Source of the DNA: Eremomyces bilateralis CBS 781.70
Taxonomy: Eukaryota > Ascomycota > Dothideomycetes > Eremomycetales > Eremomycetaceae
Assembly (NCBI RefSeq): GCF_010015585.1
Contig: NW_022985082.1
Coordinates: 124,001 to 188,000, forward strand
DNA length: 64,000 nucleotides
Direction: 5' to 3'
This document shows, one piece after another, positions 31,163 to 43,865 of the stretch. The translations under genes were made by a program, and so were the position numbers. The notes beneath the pieces were generated by a model. It was not told where the DNA came from, ran no database searches, and worked only from the letters and a program-made list of their open reading frames with translations. The stretch's first letter is position 1; every line of letters begins with the position of its first letter.

Positions 31163-34100
31163 TCAACTTCCATCCTCTGTCAAGTCAATGATTTGAACAG
31201 CTTTCCGCTTTGTGCCAGCGAGTTGTGGAGGCACCTGAGGAGCATCCGAATTCCCCGACACACGCGTCAGCGCAAAGTCTGCCACAGCCTTTCTAACTCT
31301 TTTATTCAATATACCGCCGGGGGTGCGAATGGTCTCCATCTCCCAGATGGATTCGAATTGGTCTCCAAGCATCTCCTTGAGCCTCGCTTCCCCGAACCTC
31401 TTCAAACGATCGAAAGCGGCCTCGTATCGTTGCAACCATTCCTGTTCCCGCTTTTTGATGCCATCGAACTTTTTCGTAACGACCAATGTCCCACAGATAC
31501 TATCTGGAAAGTCCTCCGCCTGGCACTCGAGCTCCCGGTATGCTGCTATCTGATTCTGAAGATGACGTCTGCGCTTTTGACCGATGCTGAACTCCGTGGT
31601 GGTTGTTGTACTGCTCTGAAGCCAAGAAGAAAGCGCAATGCAGTCACGACACTGATGCCTTACGGGTGGACGCGTCAGTGGCCTAAGTCCATCCGGCTCC
31701 GTTCCGACGCCAGTTTGAAGATAGGTGGTAAGCACCACCTGGAACAGTTTCCGGATGGATGGCGTGTCGGACGGAATATGATATTGTTGGAGTGCAAGCT
31801 CATTGAGGACCACAAGATAGTTCTCATCGAATGCATTCGGTGGAAGGTGCGGTCCGGTAGTCATATGGTTAGTAATACGGTCCACCAGTTTCGATATGTC
31901 TTCGTATCTCTTTCGCTTCATGAGATAGTTGAAAATCCAAACGAGTTTCCCATGTGCGCGACGGTGGATTGCACCGTCATGAATACCGGGGTAGTAGGGA
32001 ACCGTAGCATCTCTCGACACCGCGGTGAGTGCGTCGTTCCAGAAGGAGTCGCATACTGTTTTGGACAGCACACGATCCGCGACTAGAGCCTTTAATTGTT
32101 GCATTATCCCAATCATGAGTCGCACGTGCTGCCCACACTTGCTGAACAAGATCTCCAGGCTGTAATATATTAGTGAGGAACGGATAGTTATCACATGCAT
32201 ATCAAACTTACATTTGGTTTACATCCTCGCATCCCTTGTACTCCATGGCGAAATCGACGAAAGCAGCCCCATCTTCTTCTCGCGGCTGATCTGATTCGTC
32301 CTGGATGTGCTCCATGTCTTTTATCGATTGTTCAAATACCTCCATTACAAAACCCCTATCCGAATCTTTGAGATTTCGATCTATTGATGCTGGAACAACA
32401 CCCTGCAACGATTCGTATCGATCTTGGAAATGTGGCGATTTCCGAACAAGTAAGGACATACTGGGAAAGTTAGCAGGCAACCTCTGGAGGAAAATGGAAA
32501 TTACGTACGGATCACGAATGTCCTGGAAGTTTATGCCCTTACCAGTTGCAGTCTCCTTCAGGTTCTGCAGAAATTGCCTACCAAAAGACATTTTCGTTCG
32601 GAAGGTGACCAACTTTTTAAAGGTCTGGATATCCCCTTTCCGCAACGCGGCGGCGATTGGGGGCGCCAAATGCCGAGCGAGGATCGTCTGGTTGGCAGCC
32701 GCCATTGTTGTGACAATATTCGTGCAAACATTGACCGCTCGCTCCTTGACCGAGTCGCTGTCCGACTGGAGACCCGAGAGGTAATATTCTATGAGAGCAG
32801 GGTAATCAGGCCTGTTACCTGACCAGCTAGATCGTATGTTTTCTGCAAATGAGAGGACCAGCGAACGAGGAACCACGACGAGTGCCTGTTTTTTTTGTCA
32901 GAGAAAGATAGCATCCAGCTGTTGCGTTCGACGTACCGAGTTCCTATAAAAATGGGTAACTTGCGCGCCCTAGAAAGCAGTATTAGAGGGTCAAATGGTA
33001 TTCCGACATTAACGCGTTTACTAACCTCATTTCCTGTGAACCCGGTGTAGTCCTCACTGTCTGGTCTCTCGCCAAAAGCTTCATTCCTGGTAAGGATCTG
33101 ATCGTCCTGTGGGATCGTCACTTCTTTCATCAGAAGTTGGCCCGAAAGCAGTGTGACATCCTTGAGGAGTATATAACTAGAAATTAGGTCCACGATGCTA
33201 TGGTGACTGGCCGTATCTTCATCGTCCTCGTCCTCGTCGTAGCCATAGCCATATCCAGAGTAACGGCGCCTCTTATACCCCCAACTGTCATTGTCCCCTG
33301 TTCCACCCCAGGCATGTTTCTCGATAGACGCAAGGAAAACCTCAAAGTCAGTCTCGTTTCCGGCGTCCAATAGGCACTGCGCACGAAGACGATCTATTGG
33401 CCTGAGTTTCTGGTACTCCAAACCTTGTTGGGAGTATTTGTGACTCAAGGCAAAAACAGCATGCTTGAATGAATCATCGCCTTTCATCAGATTTTCTTGC
33501 CACTTGCTCAGCAAGCCCTTGAAAATCTCCTTCGGGTGGGCAAGTGACTCCAAGGAAGGAATGTGTAGTCCATTTTTGACAGCAAGGTTGTAGGTTAACA
33601 CCCATCGGTACCCAGACGTGACCTCACAGACTTCGTGTTCAGCATCTGAATACCAACATGCAAAGGATTGTAGATGCTTAGAGGAGGAATATGTCTTCTT
33701 CTCGTTCCCATGCTTCAGAATGACGTCTCCGCCCTTGTGCGGGGAAGGAAGGGAGATCACAAGAGTCCCTAGCATCCCAGGGATCTTTTCCGTGTCGGTG
33801 TGAGCCTTGAAGTGGGCTCCCTTCTCATAGATCAGCATTTTGTATGGTACTGCCTCTATAGGGACAGAAACTCCAAGCCCTTCGGCTGCGATAGCCACGA
33901 TCTCTGTGAAGAGGGGGTTCCAATCCGGGTTCATTATCTCGAACTGGGATGCATCGATTTCCCAGGTATTCCGTACTGACGTATCTACCACGGTTTCCGT
34001 GCCTTTGCCAAACGGCGAAAGACGCGATTTGTCGATCAATTGTCTTGCTTGAGGTTCGCATAGAGGGAGGGTAATTGGGCCAACGCCAGGAACGCTGATG

Positions 34101-34276
34101 TCGGGGTTCACGAATGTTCTAGGGTCCAGCCCCCAAAAGATAGAATATTCCCCATGAGACTCGATATTATCGTAAGCATCGAGCAGAGCGGCCTGAATTT
34201 CAGGCACTGGGCCTGATGCCTCGCATTCACGAATCGGCGACGCGCTCGAACTTTGGTCTGAGGTAGGCTGTTCCAT
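31163..34276 (-). CDS. large 2OG-Fe(II) oxygenase (prolyl 4-hydroxylase-like fold)
   Basis: Four exons (34276-33026, 32969-32937, 32885-32212, 32159-31163) code 984 residues. The first 250 residues hold a double-stranded beta-helix oxygenase domain: HTDTEK with iron ligands H159 and D161, GTLVISLPSPHKGGDV, and SGYRWVLTYNL downstream carrying the putative 2OG arginine, with a further His in EHEV. The second exon is only 33 nt and gives GAQVTHFYRNS, the conserved GNEGA-x-x-x-x-Y block of this fungal family. The remaining 600 residues are helical and include an acidic Tyr/Gly tract (YGYGYDEDEDDED) and, close to the C-terminus, KRKAVQIIDLTE, which resembles a nuclear signal next to a SUMO-interacting motif. 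The family is common in fungi but its substrate is unknown. The ATG at 34276 was chosen because the longer frame starts on TTG. Confidence 0.88.
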
Positions 34277-36399
34277 CGTAATGTTGAAATAAATGCTTCT
34301 TTGGGAGAAATTCGCCAATTATGTAGAAACAAGGATTTCCATCGGATGATAGGAATTGCAAAATCGGATATGAACAATTAGAAATTGGAAATTATCTTGA
34401 GTTGCATCTCTGTCAAGCTAACTTGAAGACGCGTTGGAACTTGGACGCGAACTTAGTACCATACCAGGGCCTGTGTGATAGCTCAGGATGATAGTCTATC
34501 ACTTTGTGTCAGAGATCAAGATGTCTATGTTTTTCAGGGTCCTCTGGTTTCCTACCCGTGACCTCGTATTCACAACTATGACAGCACATCAAGCATCCCA
34601 CGATGTTACCAGTCCCTCATTCTTTGCGTTTTCGCTCGTCTTGAGCAAATCAAGGTCTCTACGGCCATCAAATGTATCCGTATACAGAACTTAAATATGG
34701 GCATAATCCCGTAGATTTTACGCTCAAAAAGGATCAAGGTCAATCTATCTACGCTCTTTTGGAATCTAACGGTATTTTCCCAGTGTCGCTGCATTAATCA
34801 CCTGATTGAGCGAAACCGCTATTTATCTCACACTTTGTAGCTTACACTTATCATCCCCTGGCTGATACATCTCTATGCATTTATCCGATGTGGTGTCTCC
34901 AGAAGGCATCCTTAATATTTAATACGAGTATGTAAAAGCAAACAAACCGGCGTTTGGTTATCTATTCGACTTGTGGACCCATACAGACTTCGACACGAAG
35001 TAACACTTCTCTGTCATGTCTAATCCGTCTACCTAGAGACTAAAATCCCTCCCGAGCTGGTGTATTGGAACGGAGAGGTATCCAACAATAATCCCGAATA
35101 TTCTCCTATGAAACAGAGCATCACCAGTCATAGCAAAGTGACATGAAGTTGGCTGGGAGATGAAGTGATATTCTCTACTCCGTACAATCTGTTACCGAAC
35201 TTCCCCTTCCACTTTAGCCCCCTCAATCCGGAATAGCTTCATTCTTCCGGTTTTCAAGCCTTCAACGGTTCAACCCCTCCGGAACATAAACGAACACAAC
35301 CGCAATAAATGCTGCCTTCTATAGTCCCGTATCCTTCGATGCCGTCCTCCCGTGCAGCAAGCAGAGCCGATGGAGAGCTTGTCTTGTAGCTAGGCATTCC
35401 ATAGTCTTGAAGAAAGACCGCCGATGTACCCAGTCTGGCAGTGCATCGCTCCCAGCCTTGGTCGGAGACGCTAAACAGGCTCGCTTACCAGGTGGTAGAA
35501 GACGCCAGTTTGGCTGGACGACCGCTTCATGACAGTACTATTGCTCCGGCCTTTCTGTGAGCCACCTACTGAACTCGTGCTCGGCAAAATCACTGGGCGA
35601 TCGGGCCGTTAATTGCTCGCCTCCTCCGTGATGTGCAACCCACTTCGAACATGACTTCGAATATCGTCGACATCTCGGATACGAACGGTCTCGTGGAGTC
35701 GTGATAATAGTACCGGGCCACGTTGGCTAGACCTTTGTCAGTCTGCCCCAGCGGCTCGCCTTATTTCTCACGCTCCGTGTTCTGCCACGAGTTCTTCGTG
35801 ACGAATGACATCCACAGGTCTTCCTCATGAAGGGCTTTCCAGCATGTCGTTGCCCCGCCGGGGGGGACCTTTCCATCGATGTAAACGGTCCCAATATTGA
35901 AAATCTAGCGATACGCCGCGACAATCTCGACCGCTTCGGTGCTTGGTACGAGACTCTTCTTGTAATCGATTCGGTACGAGCCATAATACTCTTTATAAAT
36001 GTCACAGGTTGGAAGACCGTCCACCATCTGGGCGATCGTCTCGGAGACCAGGGTGGTAGAGTGGATAATAGTACATATCGCCCGCTTTAACGTCGAGAAA
36101 TGTTTCGGCGCTAAGTTTACCATGCCTGCCATGTTTATAAGAGCTATCTTGGTATTGACCGACATACTATCGGGACTCAAGAGCCTTTAGATGTGCCCAC
36201 CGATTTGATACTTTACCTGGCGAAGGTAATTATTCGCAAAGTCGGGTGAGGTTGAATTCGACGCGCTCTAATTGGCCAGGAGATTCAATCCTTACCTTAG
36301 GCAGCCGCAGCCCATTCAAACATCATTCATCACTTTAATGAGTCTGATTCAAACGTAGCTTCTTGAAATTCATCCAACTCGCCGGAGTTTGTTGGAACG
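34277..36399. other. 2.1-kb region with a possible gene remnant
   Basis: No complete gene. Between about 36180 and 35650 the minus strand reads a protein-like stretch (YGSYRIDYKKSLVPSTEAVEI) to a stop, and then, after another in-frame segment without a start, GGATTCWKALHEEDLWMSF. This may be the end of a decayed gene that I cannot assign. The rest is AT-rich. Confidence 0.35.
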
Positions 36400-38872
36400 A
36401 TGAGGTTCAATATTGAGTACGATCTCCGTGAATCACCAGATTCAAGCTAATTGCCGCAGCGAGCTGGAGGTGCTCTTCCCCTACCCAAGGATCTATCCCG
36501 AACAATATGCATACATGTGCGATCTCAAACGAACTCTGGACGCAGGTGGGCACTGCGTCCTGGAGATGCCTTCAGGAACCGGGAAGACCGTATCCCTGCT
36601 TTCTCTGATCATAGCCTACCAGCAGAATAGCCCCGAGAAGAGGAAGCTGATTTACTGCTCACGTACAGTAGCCTCACCATCTGCTATGGAGTTGATCCTT
36701 ACGTGAACAGGTACCATGTCCGAGATCGAAAAGGCTCTGGCAGAGCTGAGACAATTAATGGCATTCCGCACCGAGCAGCTAGGGTACGAAGAGGAGTTCC
36801 GTGGGCTGGGTCTCACGAGTCGAAAGAACTTGTGTCTGCATCCCTCTGTAAAACGGGAGAAGAGTGGGTCGGTGGTCGATGCGAGATGTCGAAGCTTAAC
36901 GGCCGGCTTTGTCAAAGAGCAAAAAGAGAAGGGAGAAGATGTCGAGCTTTGCATTTATCACGAGAATCTGGATTTGCTTGAACCACACAATTTGATACCC
37001 CCCGGAGTTTGGACGCTTGATGGCCTACTCCAATATGGAGAGCAGCAGAAGCAGTGTCCGTACTTCACCGCAAGACGGATGATGCCGTTCTGTAACGTCA
37101 TTATCTATTCATACCATTACCTTCTAGACCCCAAGATTGCCGAGCGCGTCTCACGAGAGCTATCGAAGGATTGCATCGTGGTTTTCGACGAAGCGCATAA
37201 CATCGACAACGTGTGTATCGAGTCGTTGAGCATCGACCTCACAGAAGACTCACTTCGAAAAGCGGCGCGAGGAGCAAACAATCTCGATCGGAGGATCACC
37301 GAGATGAAGGCGAGCGATGCACAGAAGCTGCAAGACGAGTATTCCAAACTCGTTGAAGGACTACGAGGCGCAGATCAAGCAAGAGAAGAGGATCAATTCA
37401 TGTCAAATCCTGCTCTACCGGACGACCTGCTCAAAGAAGCCGTTCCCGGAAATATTCGAAGAGCTGAGCATTTCGTATCGTTCCTGAAGCGCTTCATAGA
37501 ATACCTCAAGACTCGGATGAAAGTGCTCCATGTCATCTCCGAGACACCGTTGTCGTTCTTAGCGCATCTAAAGGAACTTACCTTCATCGAGAGGAAGCCG
37601 TTACGGTTCTGTGCGGAGCGGCTGACGTCCCTTGTCCGCACGCTTGAGTTGACGAACATTGAGGACTACCAACCATTACAAGAGGTTGCAACATTTGCGA
37701 CGCTCGTGGCGACTTATGAGCATGGGTTTACTCTTATACTTGAGCCTTTCGAGTCCGATACTGCGACGGTCCCAAACCCCGTTCTCCACTTCACCTGTCT
37801 CGATGCAGCCATAGCCATCAAACCGGTCTTCGACCGTTTCAGTTCAGTCATCATCACCTCAGGAACCATCTCACCTCTGGAAATGTACCCGCGGATGCTC
37901 GGTTTCACAACGGTCATCCAAGAGTCCTACACCATGACACTCGCCCGCAAAACATTCCTACCCATGATCATCACCCGCGGCAGCGACCAGAACACCATCA
38001 GCACCAGCTTCCAAGTCCGCAACGACCCCTCGGTCGTCCGAAACTATGGCAACATTCTCATCGAATTCTGCAAACTCACTCCGGACGGCGTGGTTGTCTT
38101 CTTCCCCAGCTACCTCTACATGGAATCCATCATCAGCATGTGGCAAGGCATGGGTATCCTCGACACGGTCTGGAAATACAAGCTCATTCTCGTCGAAACC
38201 CCGGACTCCCAAGAAACCTCCCTCGCTCTCGAAACCTACCGCACCGCCTGCAACAATGGCCGCGGCGCCGTCCTCCTCTGCGTCGCCCGCGGGAAGGTCA
38301 GCGAGGGCATCGACTTCGACCACCACTACGGCCGCGCTGTCATCAACATCGGCGTTCCCTACCAATACACCGAATCCCGCATCCTCAAAGCCCGCCTCGA
38401 GTTTCTCCGCGAGAACTACCGCATCCGCGAATCCGACTTCCTCTCCTTCGACGCGATGCGTCACGCGGCCCAATGCCTCGGCCGCGTCCTCCGCGGCAAG
38501 GACGACTACGGCATCATGGTGCTGGCGGACCGACGCTTCCTCAAGAAGCGCGGGCAGTTGCCGAAGTGGATCCAGCAGAGCCTCCCGGACAGCGACACGA
38601 ATCTGAGCGTGGACCAGGCGACGGCGGTAGCGAAGGCGTTTTTGAAGGGCATGAGTAAGGCGTATCCGGCGCATTTGCAGGAGGGGATCAGCACGTGGGA
38701 CATGGATGATTTGAGGCGGCATCAGGCGAAGATGGCGGAGGAGGAGATTCGGATGTTGAGGAAGGAGGCAGAGATGAGGGAGAGGGAGAGGGTGAGGAGG
38801 AGGGTGGTGGAGGATGAGGAGGACGAGTATGGGGATATGGAGGTTGACTACGATGATTTGGTGCCGGTTTGA
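36400..38872 (+). CDS. RAD3: TFIIH DNA helicase Rad3/XPD
   Basis: Three exons (36400-36416, 36460-36662, 36711-38872) code 793 residues, the usual size. The tiny first exon codes MRFNI and joins to [16 protein letters not shown], as in all XPD proteins. Motif I is MPSGTGKT, motif II DEAH (VFDEAHNID), motif [10 protein letters not shown] and motif [16 protein letters not shown]. Four cysteines between motifs I and II (NLCLHP, DARCRS, VELCIY, KQCPYF) are the ligands of the 4Fe-4S cluster needed for helicase action. XPD opens DNA 5' to 3' in nucleotide excision repair and is a structural part of TFIIH in transcription. The C-terminus is a charged coiled tail rich in Arg and Glu, ending in an acidic [15 protein letters not shown]. 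The second intron donor lies inside an Arg codon and restores SRTMSEIEK. Confidence 0.97.
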
Positions 38873-41800
38873 GCCTTGAGGAATGTGTGGATGACTTGCA
38901 TGCGTTTTCTTGGAGCTTTAGATGGGGTGAGGTCTGGTTACCGTGGTTGGGTCCAAATTGGCGTTCTTACGATTCTCAGAGTGGCTATTGTTAGCAGGAT
39001 ATCGAGCGGGGCACCACAACCGCGCGAATCCGACCATGGAAACGCACTCTCGTTCGTCTTGTGTGGTTCCCATCACGCGATATGGATGATGACTCGATTG
39101 AAGTGCCTCGGATATATTACATCGTGTGGTTATCTGCGGGGTTACATCATCACCCATCGCCTTTACCCTTGGAAGTTGGAGGATCTCGATCTCGGTGGCA
39201 CTACGTATTACGCTTATGCAGAGTCTCTTTTCCAGTTACACGAGGATGTTTCGCCATTTCGTGTTGAGGTGTTGAACAATGTTGTACGTCTCTTATCCCG
39301 TAATCGGATCCAGGATGCATGCAGCCATGCATCATGTCTAGCACTGAAGTCTATCGCAAGTGTAAACAAAGGACTTAATCGCATTGCCGATCCTTTTGAA
39401 CCGATCGAACAGATTCAACGACCCAAAAACAATATTGACACTATCTAAGTAAATATTCACTATTGACATCACTCTGCATTAATAGTCACCATGTTAATCT
39501 TTCAACGAAACTAAAGCTATTGATTGCAGGGCGCAGCGTCATCTGATGTAACTTGTAAGGGAGCGTCTTGGCAATGGAAAGTCACAGGAACTCCTATCAA
39601 GTGGAGAACGCGTGCCATTGTTGACAAACCTGCCAAACGCGTCTCCCAAACCCAAGCTCTGGACCTTTTACGAGCCGCTGCGAACAGGACAAGGCTGCGT
39701 TTCGACCAGCACTGACTGCTGCACCCCGAAAACGCCTCGCATGCATGATGCAAGGACCGGGTTCAATAAAGAGTCATACTACAGTACTAATAACCCCCAG
39801 CACAAATAACTATGGGTGGTTCCTTGATTCATAATAGGTGGTGCTGTTTACTGAGCTGATGGAGATCGCGCCGGTCACCCGCCCATTGACCGGATTCGAA
39901 GGGAGGGGTTGCCGACACGACAGGGACTGGGGGGAACGGGACCTCGGGGCTGCCGTTCAGTGACAATGATTTGAGAGGAGGCTTGGATGATGGTGGAAGC
40001 CAAGCGAGGGTGGTGCTGATCAGCGTTATCGCCGGAAGATACAGTTGCTGAGAAGCGCTGACTGTCGTTGGATGATGGATCTGACGATAGTCGCCACGAG
40101 GGTGCAGGATATTGTCGTCAGCTTCGCCGTCATTGTGCTTGCATATGCAGAGCAGGATTTGGGGGTGGTAGAGACGGGAATATTTCGAGGAAATCTGCTT
40201 TTCATGATCAATAATAGACTTGGGGTCGGCGTCTTAGCCTTCAAAGCTCAAGTGCCTAGCAAGACGTCTCCATAACTTCGCGATCCAGATATGCTGATTG
40301 CTGGAGCGCTTCGGAACCACGAAGGATTGCCCTAAATCCCTCGTCCGTCTCGCGGCTACCGCAGGAAGTCAGGAACCAGCACAAGAAGACTCCTGGTACG
40401 GTGCCAACAAAATGTCTCCGCATCAGCGTCACTGCATCGCTCACTCTCCTCAATCTTCAGCTGAAAGACGAGGGTCACAGACCTCCCTTTGCGCCATGCC
40501 TCTGCGAGGTCGCGCTACATTTGAGAATTGGGCCAATGACCGTGGGAGAGGGATGTAACCTCGATCTGGTTGCTAGGACAGGCGGACAGGGGGGAGGGAT
40601 GGTGCATTGGTGCGAGGGGCGTGACGACAAGCGGGGGTTTGGTCTGTGGATTTGGGTCTTGGGAGCGGTTAGCTGCGCGGGCTTGCCGTCTGGGTTCTTA
40701 CTTCTGACGATTTGACTGTGGAAGATGCGAATCAAGGGAAGGGGAATGGGGGAAGCCCCGGCCCCGAGAGGGTGATACGGAGCCGAACTGGGAGAGCGAC
40801 AGAGGGGAAGTTACACGACGGGAGGAAGAAGCGAATATGAATGGTTTCTAGAATGTTGCTTAGAAGCAAGGGAGAACAGAACGAGACCAGATGGTAGAGA
40901 TGGGAGGATATCAAGCTCAACCGCTTCGGTGCATTTACATCCGCATCGGATATACTACGTCAGATAGCTCAATATCAATTATCCAAGCACGGAGTTACTA
41001 CCAAAATCAGACGATTGACAGCGGTTCTTTTTCAAGAAGGGAATCGAATGTCGAATCGAGGAATAAGCAACTGAAAAGCGGCACGCTATCCATCAATCCC
41101 GATTCGCGTCAATCGTGAGCGAAGATCATCATCTTCTTAAACGGGAAGATTTCCACCTAGCAACCAAGCAAACAAGCGTCGGATATGATTTGTCGGTCAG
41201 CAAGTTTGCCAGTTGCAAGTTTGCTCTCTTAATCAATTGCAAGCGCCGACGCTTAGAGCCGAAGACCAGTAAGTGAGGGCACCCACCTGTGACGATTTCT
41301 TTTGGTTGCTTGGGAGAATGGGAGCGGATTCGTTGACGAGACAACTGCAACGGCTCTTCCTTGCACCTTCTCAACTGCTCCACGCCTGAACCTCCACTGC
41401 TCTGCACAGCTTCTGCTCCTCCGCTGCTCTGGTGCTCCCTCAAGCCTCAGTCCTTCATCCTTTTACCATCGTTCCCTCCTTCGATATTAATCATATTCGC
41501 TCTTTTATTTCCCATTTCCACCTTCCTTCCGCCACTCTCGCTACGGATTTGTGCTCGACCGGGCGACATCGAGTGGCAGCAGCTCCTGGTTCCCCCCCGC
41601 AACGGTTATCGATCGAGCACGCAAATCATCAGCAATCCTGACATGCCGTCCGGCGTCCCAGCTCTCTAACCATCCACACAGCAGATCTTACCTTGCGAAG
41701 GATTTCTCCCAGCAGCCATAGAAGCATTTTAGATAGGAATTAGATTTCCAATCTTACGTGCATCCTACTCTGCCGGCAGGTTTCTTACCCTCGAGCCTAA

Positions 41801-41947
41801 CCGGACGGCTTGATATCGAGCTCCGCCCAGACATCGAGTTACACGGATCACATCGTACCAGCAACCGTTAGGAGAGCAATTGGAGAAATCAATTGGGGGA
41901 CATCCATAGCCGATTGGCAACATTTGCAATTACAAGAATTATCCACC
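38873..41947. other. 3.1-kb region without a recognised gene, ending in the Cdc25 leader
   Basis: A plus-strand frame runs 38876-39448 from a TTG just after the XPD stop; it lacks a proper start and looks like nothing known. Two ACGCGT boxes lie at 39608-39613 and 39637-39642. From about 41350 the strand becomes pyrimidine-rich, as in long fungal 5' leaders, and probably belongs to the Cdc25 transcript. Confidence 0.45.
41643..41669 (+). promoter_or_regulatory. upstream open reading frame in the Cdc25 leader
   Basis: ATG CCG TCC GGC through TAA codes the 8-residue peptide MPSGVPAL, 278 bp before the Cdc25 start and in another frame. No other ATG lies between it and the main start. If it is in the transcript it would lower translation. 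Confidence 0.5.
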
Positions 41948-43865
41948 ATGGAGTTGTCATCGCCTCTCGCGGCTATTCAGCCCAATGTGTGGAAGTTGGG
42001 AGGGCGATTTGAGAGCTCATCACAACTTGGTCCAAACAGCTTCAACTTCAGGGACATGAGCATGAAGAGACATACCAGCAATGAGAACAAGGACTACTTC
42101 GCCACCTCTAAACCATTGCGAGGATCTTCACCCTCCGCGAGTTTGGCCGCTGACCTCTCGTCCAACTTCCATATCGATCAAAGGTACGTACATTCCTTGT
42201 CCAAGCGTCCGCATATGGAACTGGCATGAGCTTACCATGAATTTTGTGCCATTACAGTCCGCAGTTGCCTCCCACTCCTCGCCGTTCCCTGTTCACATCC
42301 AATATCTTCAAGGACTTTGCGAGTAGAGGTATGTCAAATATCACCTCTCCATATTTTCCTTCCCTCAAGCTAACGTCGGTCTCAGACGGAGCCACAACTC
42401 CGCCAATTCGCTTCAAAGGAAGCACCACACCCCCCATTCCGTCGTCCCCGGGGTTTGGCTATGACATTATGGTCTCTTCCCCTCTTCCGCACAAGCCGGC
42501 TGCACGAGTGTCAGAAATCAAGTTTCAGATTTCGAGCCCTGACTCTCGAGAGGACATGATCTTTCCCACCGACACTCAAGACTGCTTCACCAGTATGCCC
42601 AGGAATGAAAGCTTTCGATTCGAGTGAGTTGGTGTCCTGGCACAGATTCTTCTCAACTGACAGCTTCAAGGAACCGTCGTCCATTCCCACGACCATCCCT
42701 CAACCGAACCAAGTGTCTGTCTGCATATAATGTTCCCCGTTCTCGACCAGAGAACCAGCTTCCGCCCTTCAAGTTCGGAGGTGGTGTCACCAACATCTCC
42801 GTCTCACCCAACACTCTTTCGTTGGATGACGCCTTTATGGCCTCCCCACCGGCCAAGATGCCCGCCTCCCCTCAACTCATGGGACCCCCTCGTTCACGTC
42901 CCTCATTTCTAAACACCAACAACACTCGAGGGAATGGATCTCCACTCAGCGGACAGGTCAAGCGGAGCCAATGTCCCTTCCCTCGTCCTCGGAAGCAATT
43001 CCGTCGCTCCAACAGCATGTTCGAGCATCCTGGAGATGTGATGAAGCAAGATTCTTCGCCGTTCCAGGGCAATGCTCTTCCTACCGTGATGGATGTGGAT
43101 GATGCTTATCAGCTTAAGTTACCTCATTCATTGCAACCACATGAGCCAGACAGTCTGCCTCGCCTGGATGCCGACACCATGATCCGCGTTCTGGACGGGG
43201 AATTCGCACATTTGTTCGACAACACCGTCGTCGTCGATTGTCGATTCGAGTATGAGTTCGATGGCGGCCACATTGACGGAGCGGACAACTACAACGACAA
43301 GGACAAGTTAGCCCGAGAGCTCTTCGACTGCCCTTCACCATCTCAGAGAACTCTTCTCATCCTCCACTGTGAATATTCCGTGCATCGTGCACCTCTCATG
43401 TAAGCCATGACCTCAACCATCTCCCTTCGCCATCCCTAACTTGTTTCCAGGGCGAAATATATCCGCGCCCAAGACCGCGCCGTCAACGCAAACCACTACC
43501 CCCGCCTCACCTACCCCGAAGTCTACATCCTCGATGGCGGCTACTCCGCCTTCTTCAACGCCCACCGCACCCGCTGCGTCCCCCAATCCTACGTCGAGAT
43601 GGGCTCCAAGGAACACGAACGCGCCTGCGAACGCGGCATGGACCGCCTCCGCCAGCGCAAGAAGCTCAGCCGTGCGCAGACGTACGCCTTCGGCCAGCGG
43701 AACATCACCGGGATGACCCTTGGCGGCATCCAGGAGAGCCCGACCGCACCGCAGGGGCGGAGTCAGAGCCATCGGATGGTGTTGGGTCGACAAGACGACT
43801 GGGCGGAGGCGAATAATGTCTTCGATACGAGACGGTCCCTTACCAAGCGGATGGCGTCGTATTGA
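41948..43865 (+). CDS. nimT: M-phase inducer phosphatase Cdc25 / NimT
   Basis: Five exons (41948-42183, 42258-42328, 42386-42623, 42671-43399, 43451-43865) code 562 residues. The N-terminal 350 residues are Ser/Pro-rich and regulatory, with many SP and TP sites such as DQSPQLPPTPRRSLF. The rhodanese-like catalytic domain (about 360-500) has VVDCRFEYEFDGGHIDGA and the active-site loop HCEYSVHR, with the nucleophile Cys near 415 and the Arg near 421. The fifth exon gives YPEVYILDGGYSAFF and the C-terminal helix. Cdc25 removes the inhibitory phosphate on Tyr15 of Cdk1 and starts mitosis. The sequence follows Aspergillus NimT closely. Intron 3 (42624-42670) uses an AAG acceptor, the only one that keeps frame. 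A long leader with a short upstream frame precedes it. Confidence 0.95.

Noticed and set aside
37958-38722. A 254-codon open minus-strand frame inside XPD
   Set aside because: It is a shadow caused by the high GC3 of the XPD coding strand; composition is Val/Ala/Asp-rich as expected for a shadow.
38876-39448. A 190-codon frame directly after XPD
   Set aside because: It starts on TTG, has no recognised motif and no start or splice context; probably chance in the 3' flank.
39875-39910. GGATTCGAAGG resembling a tRNA B box
   Set aside because: No T-stem, no A box at the right distance and no cloverleaf.
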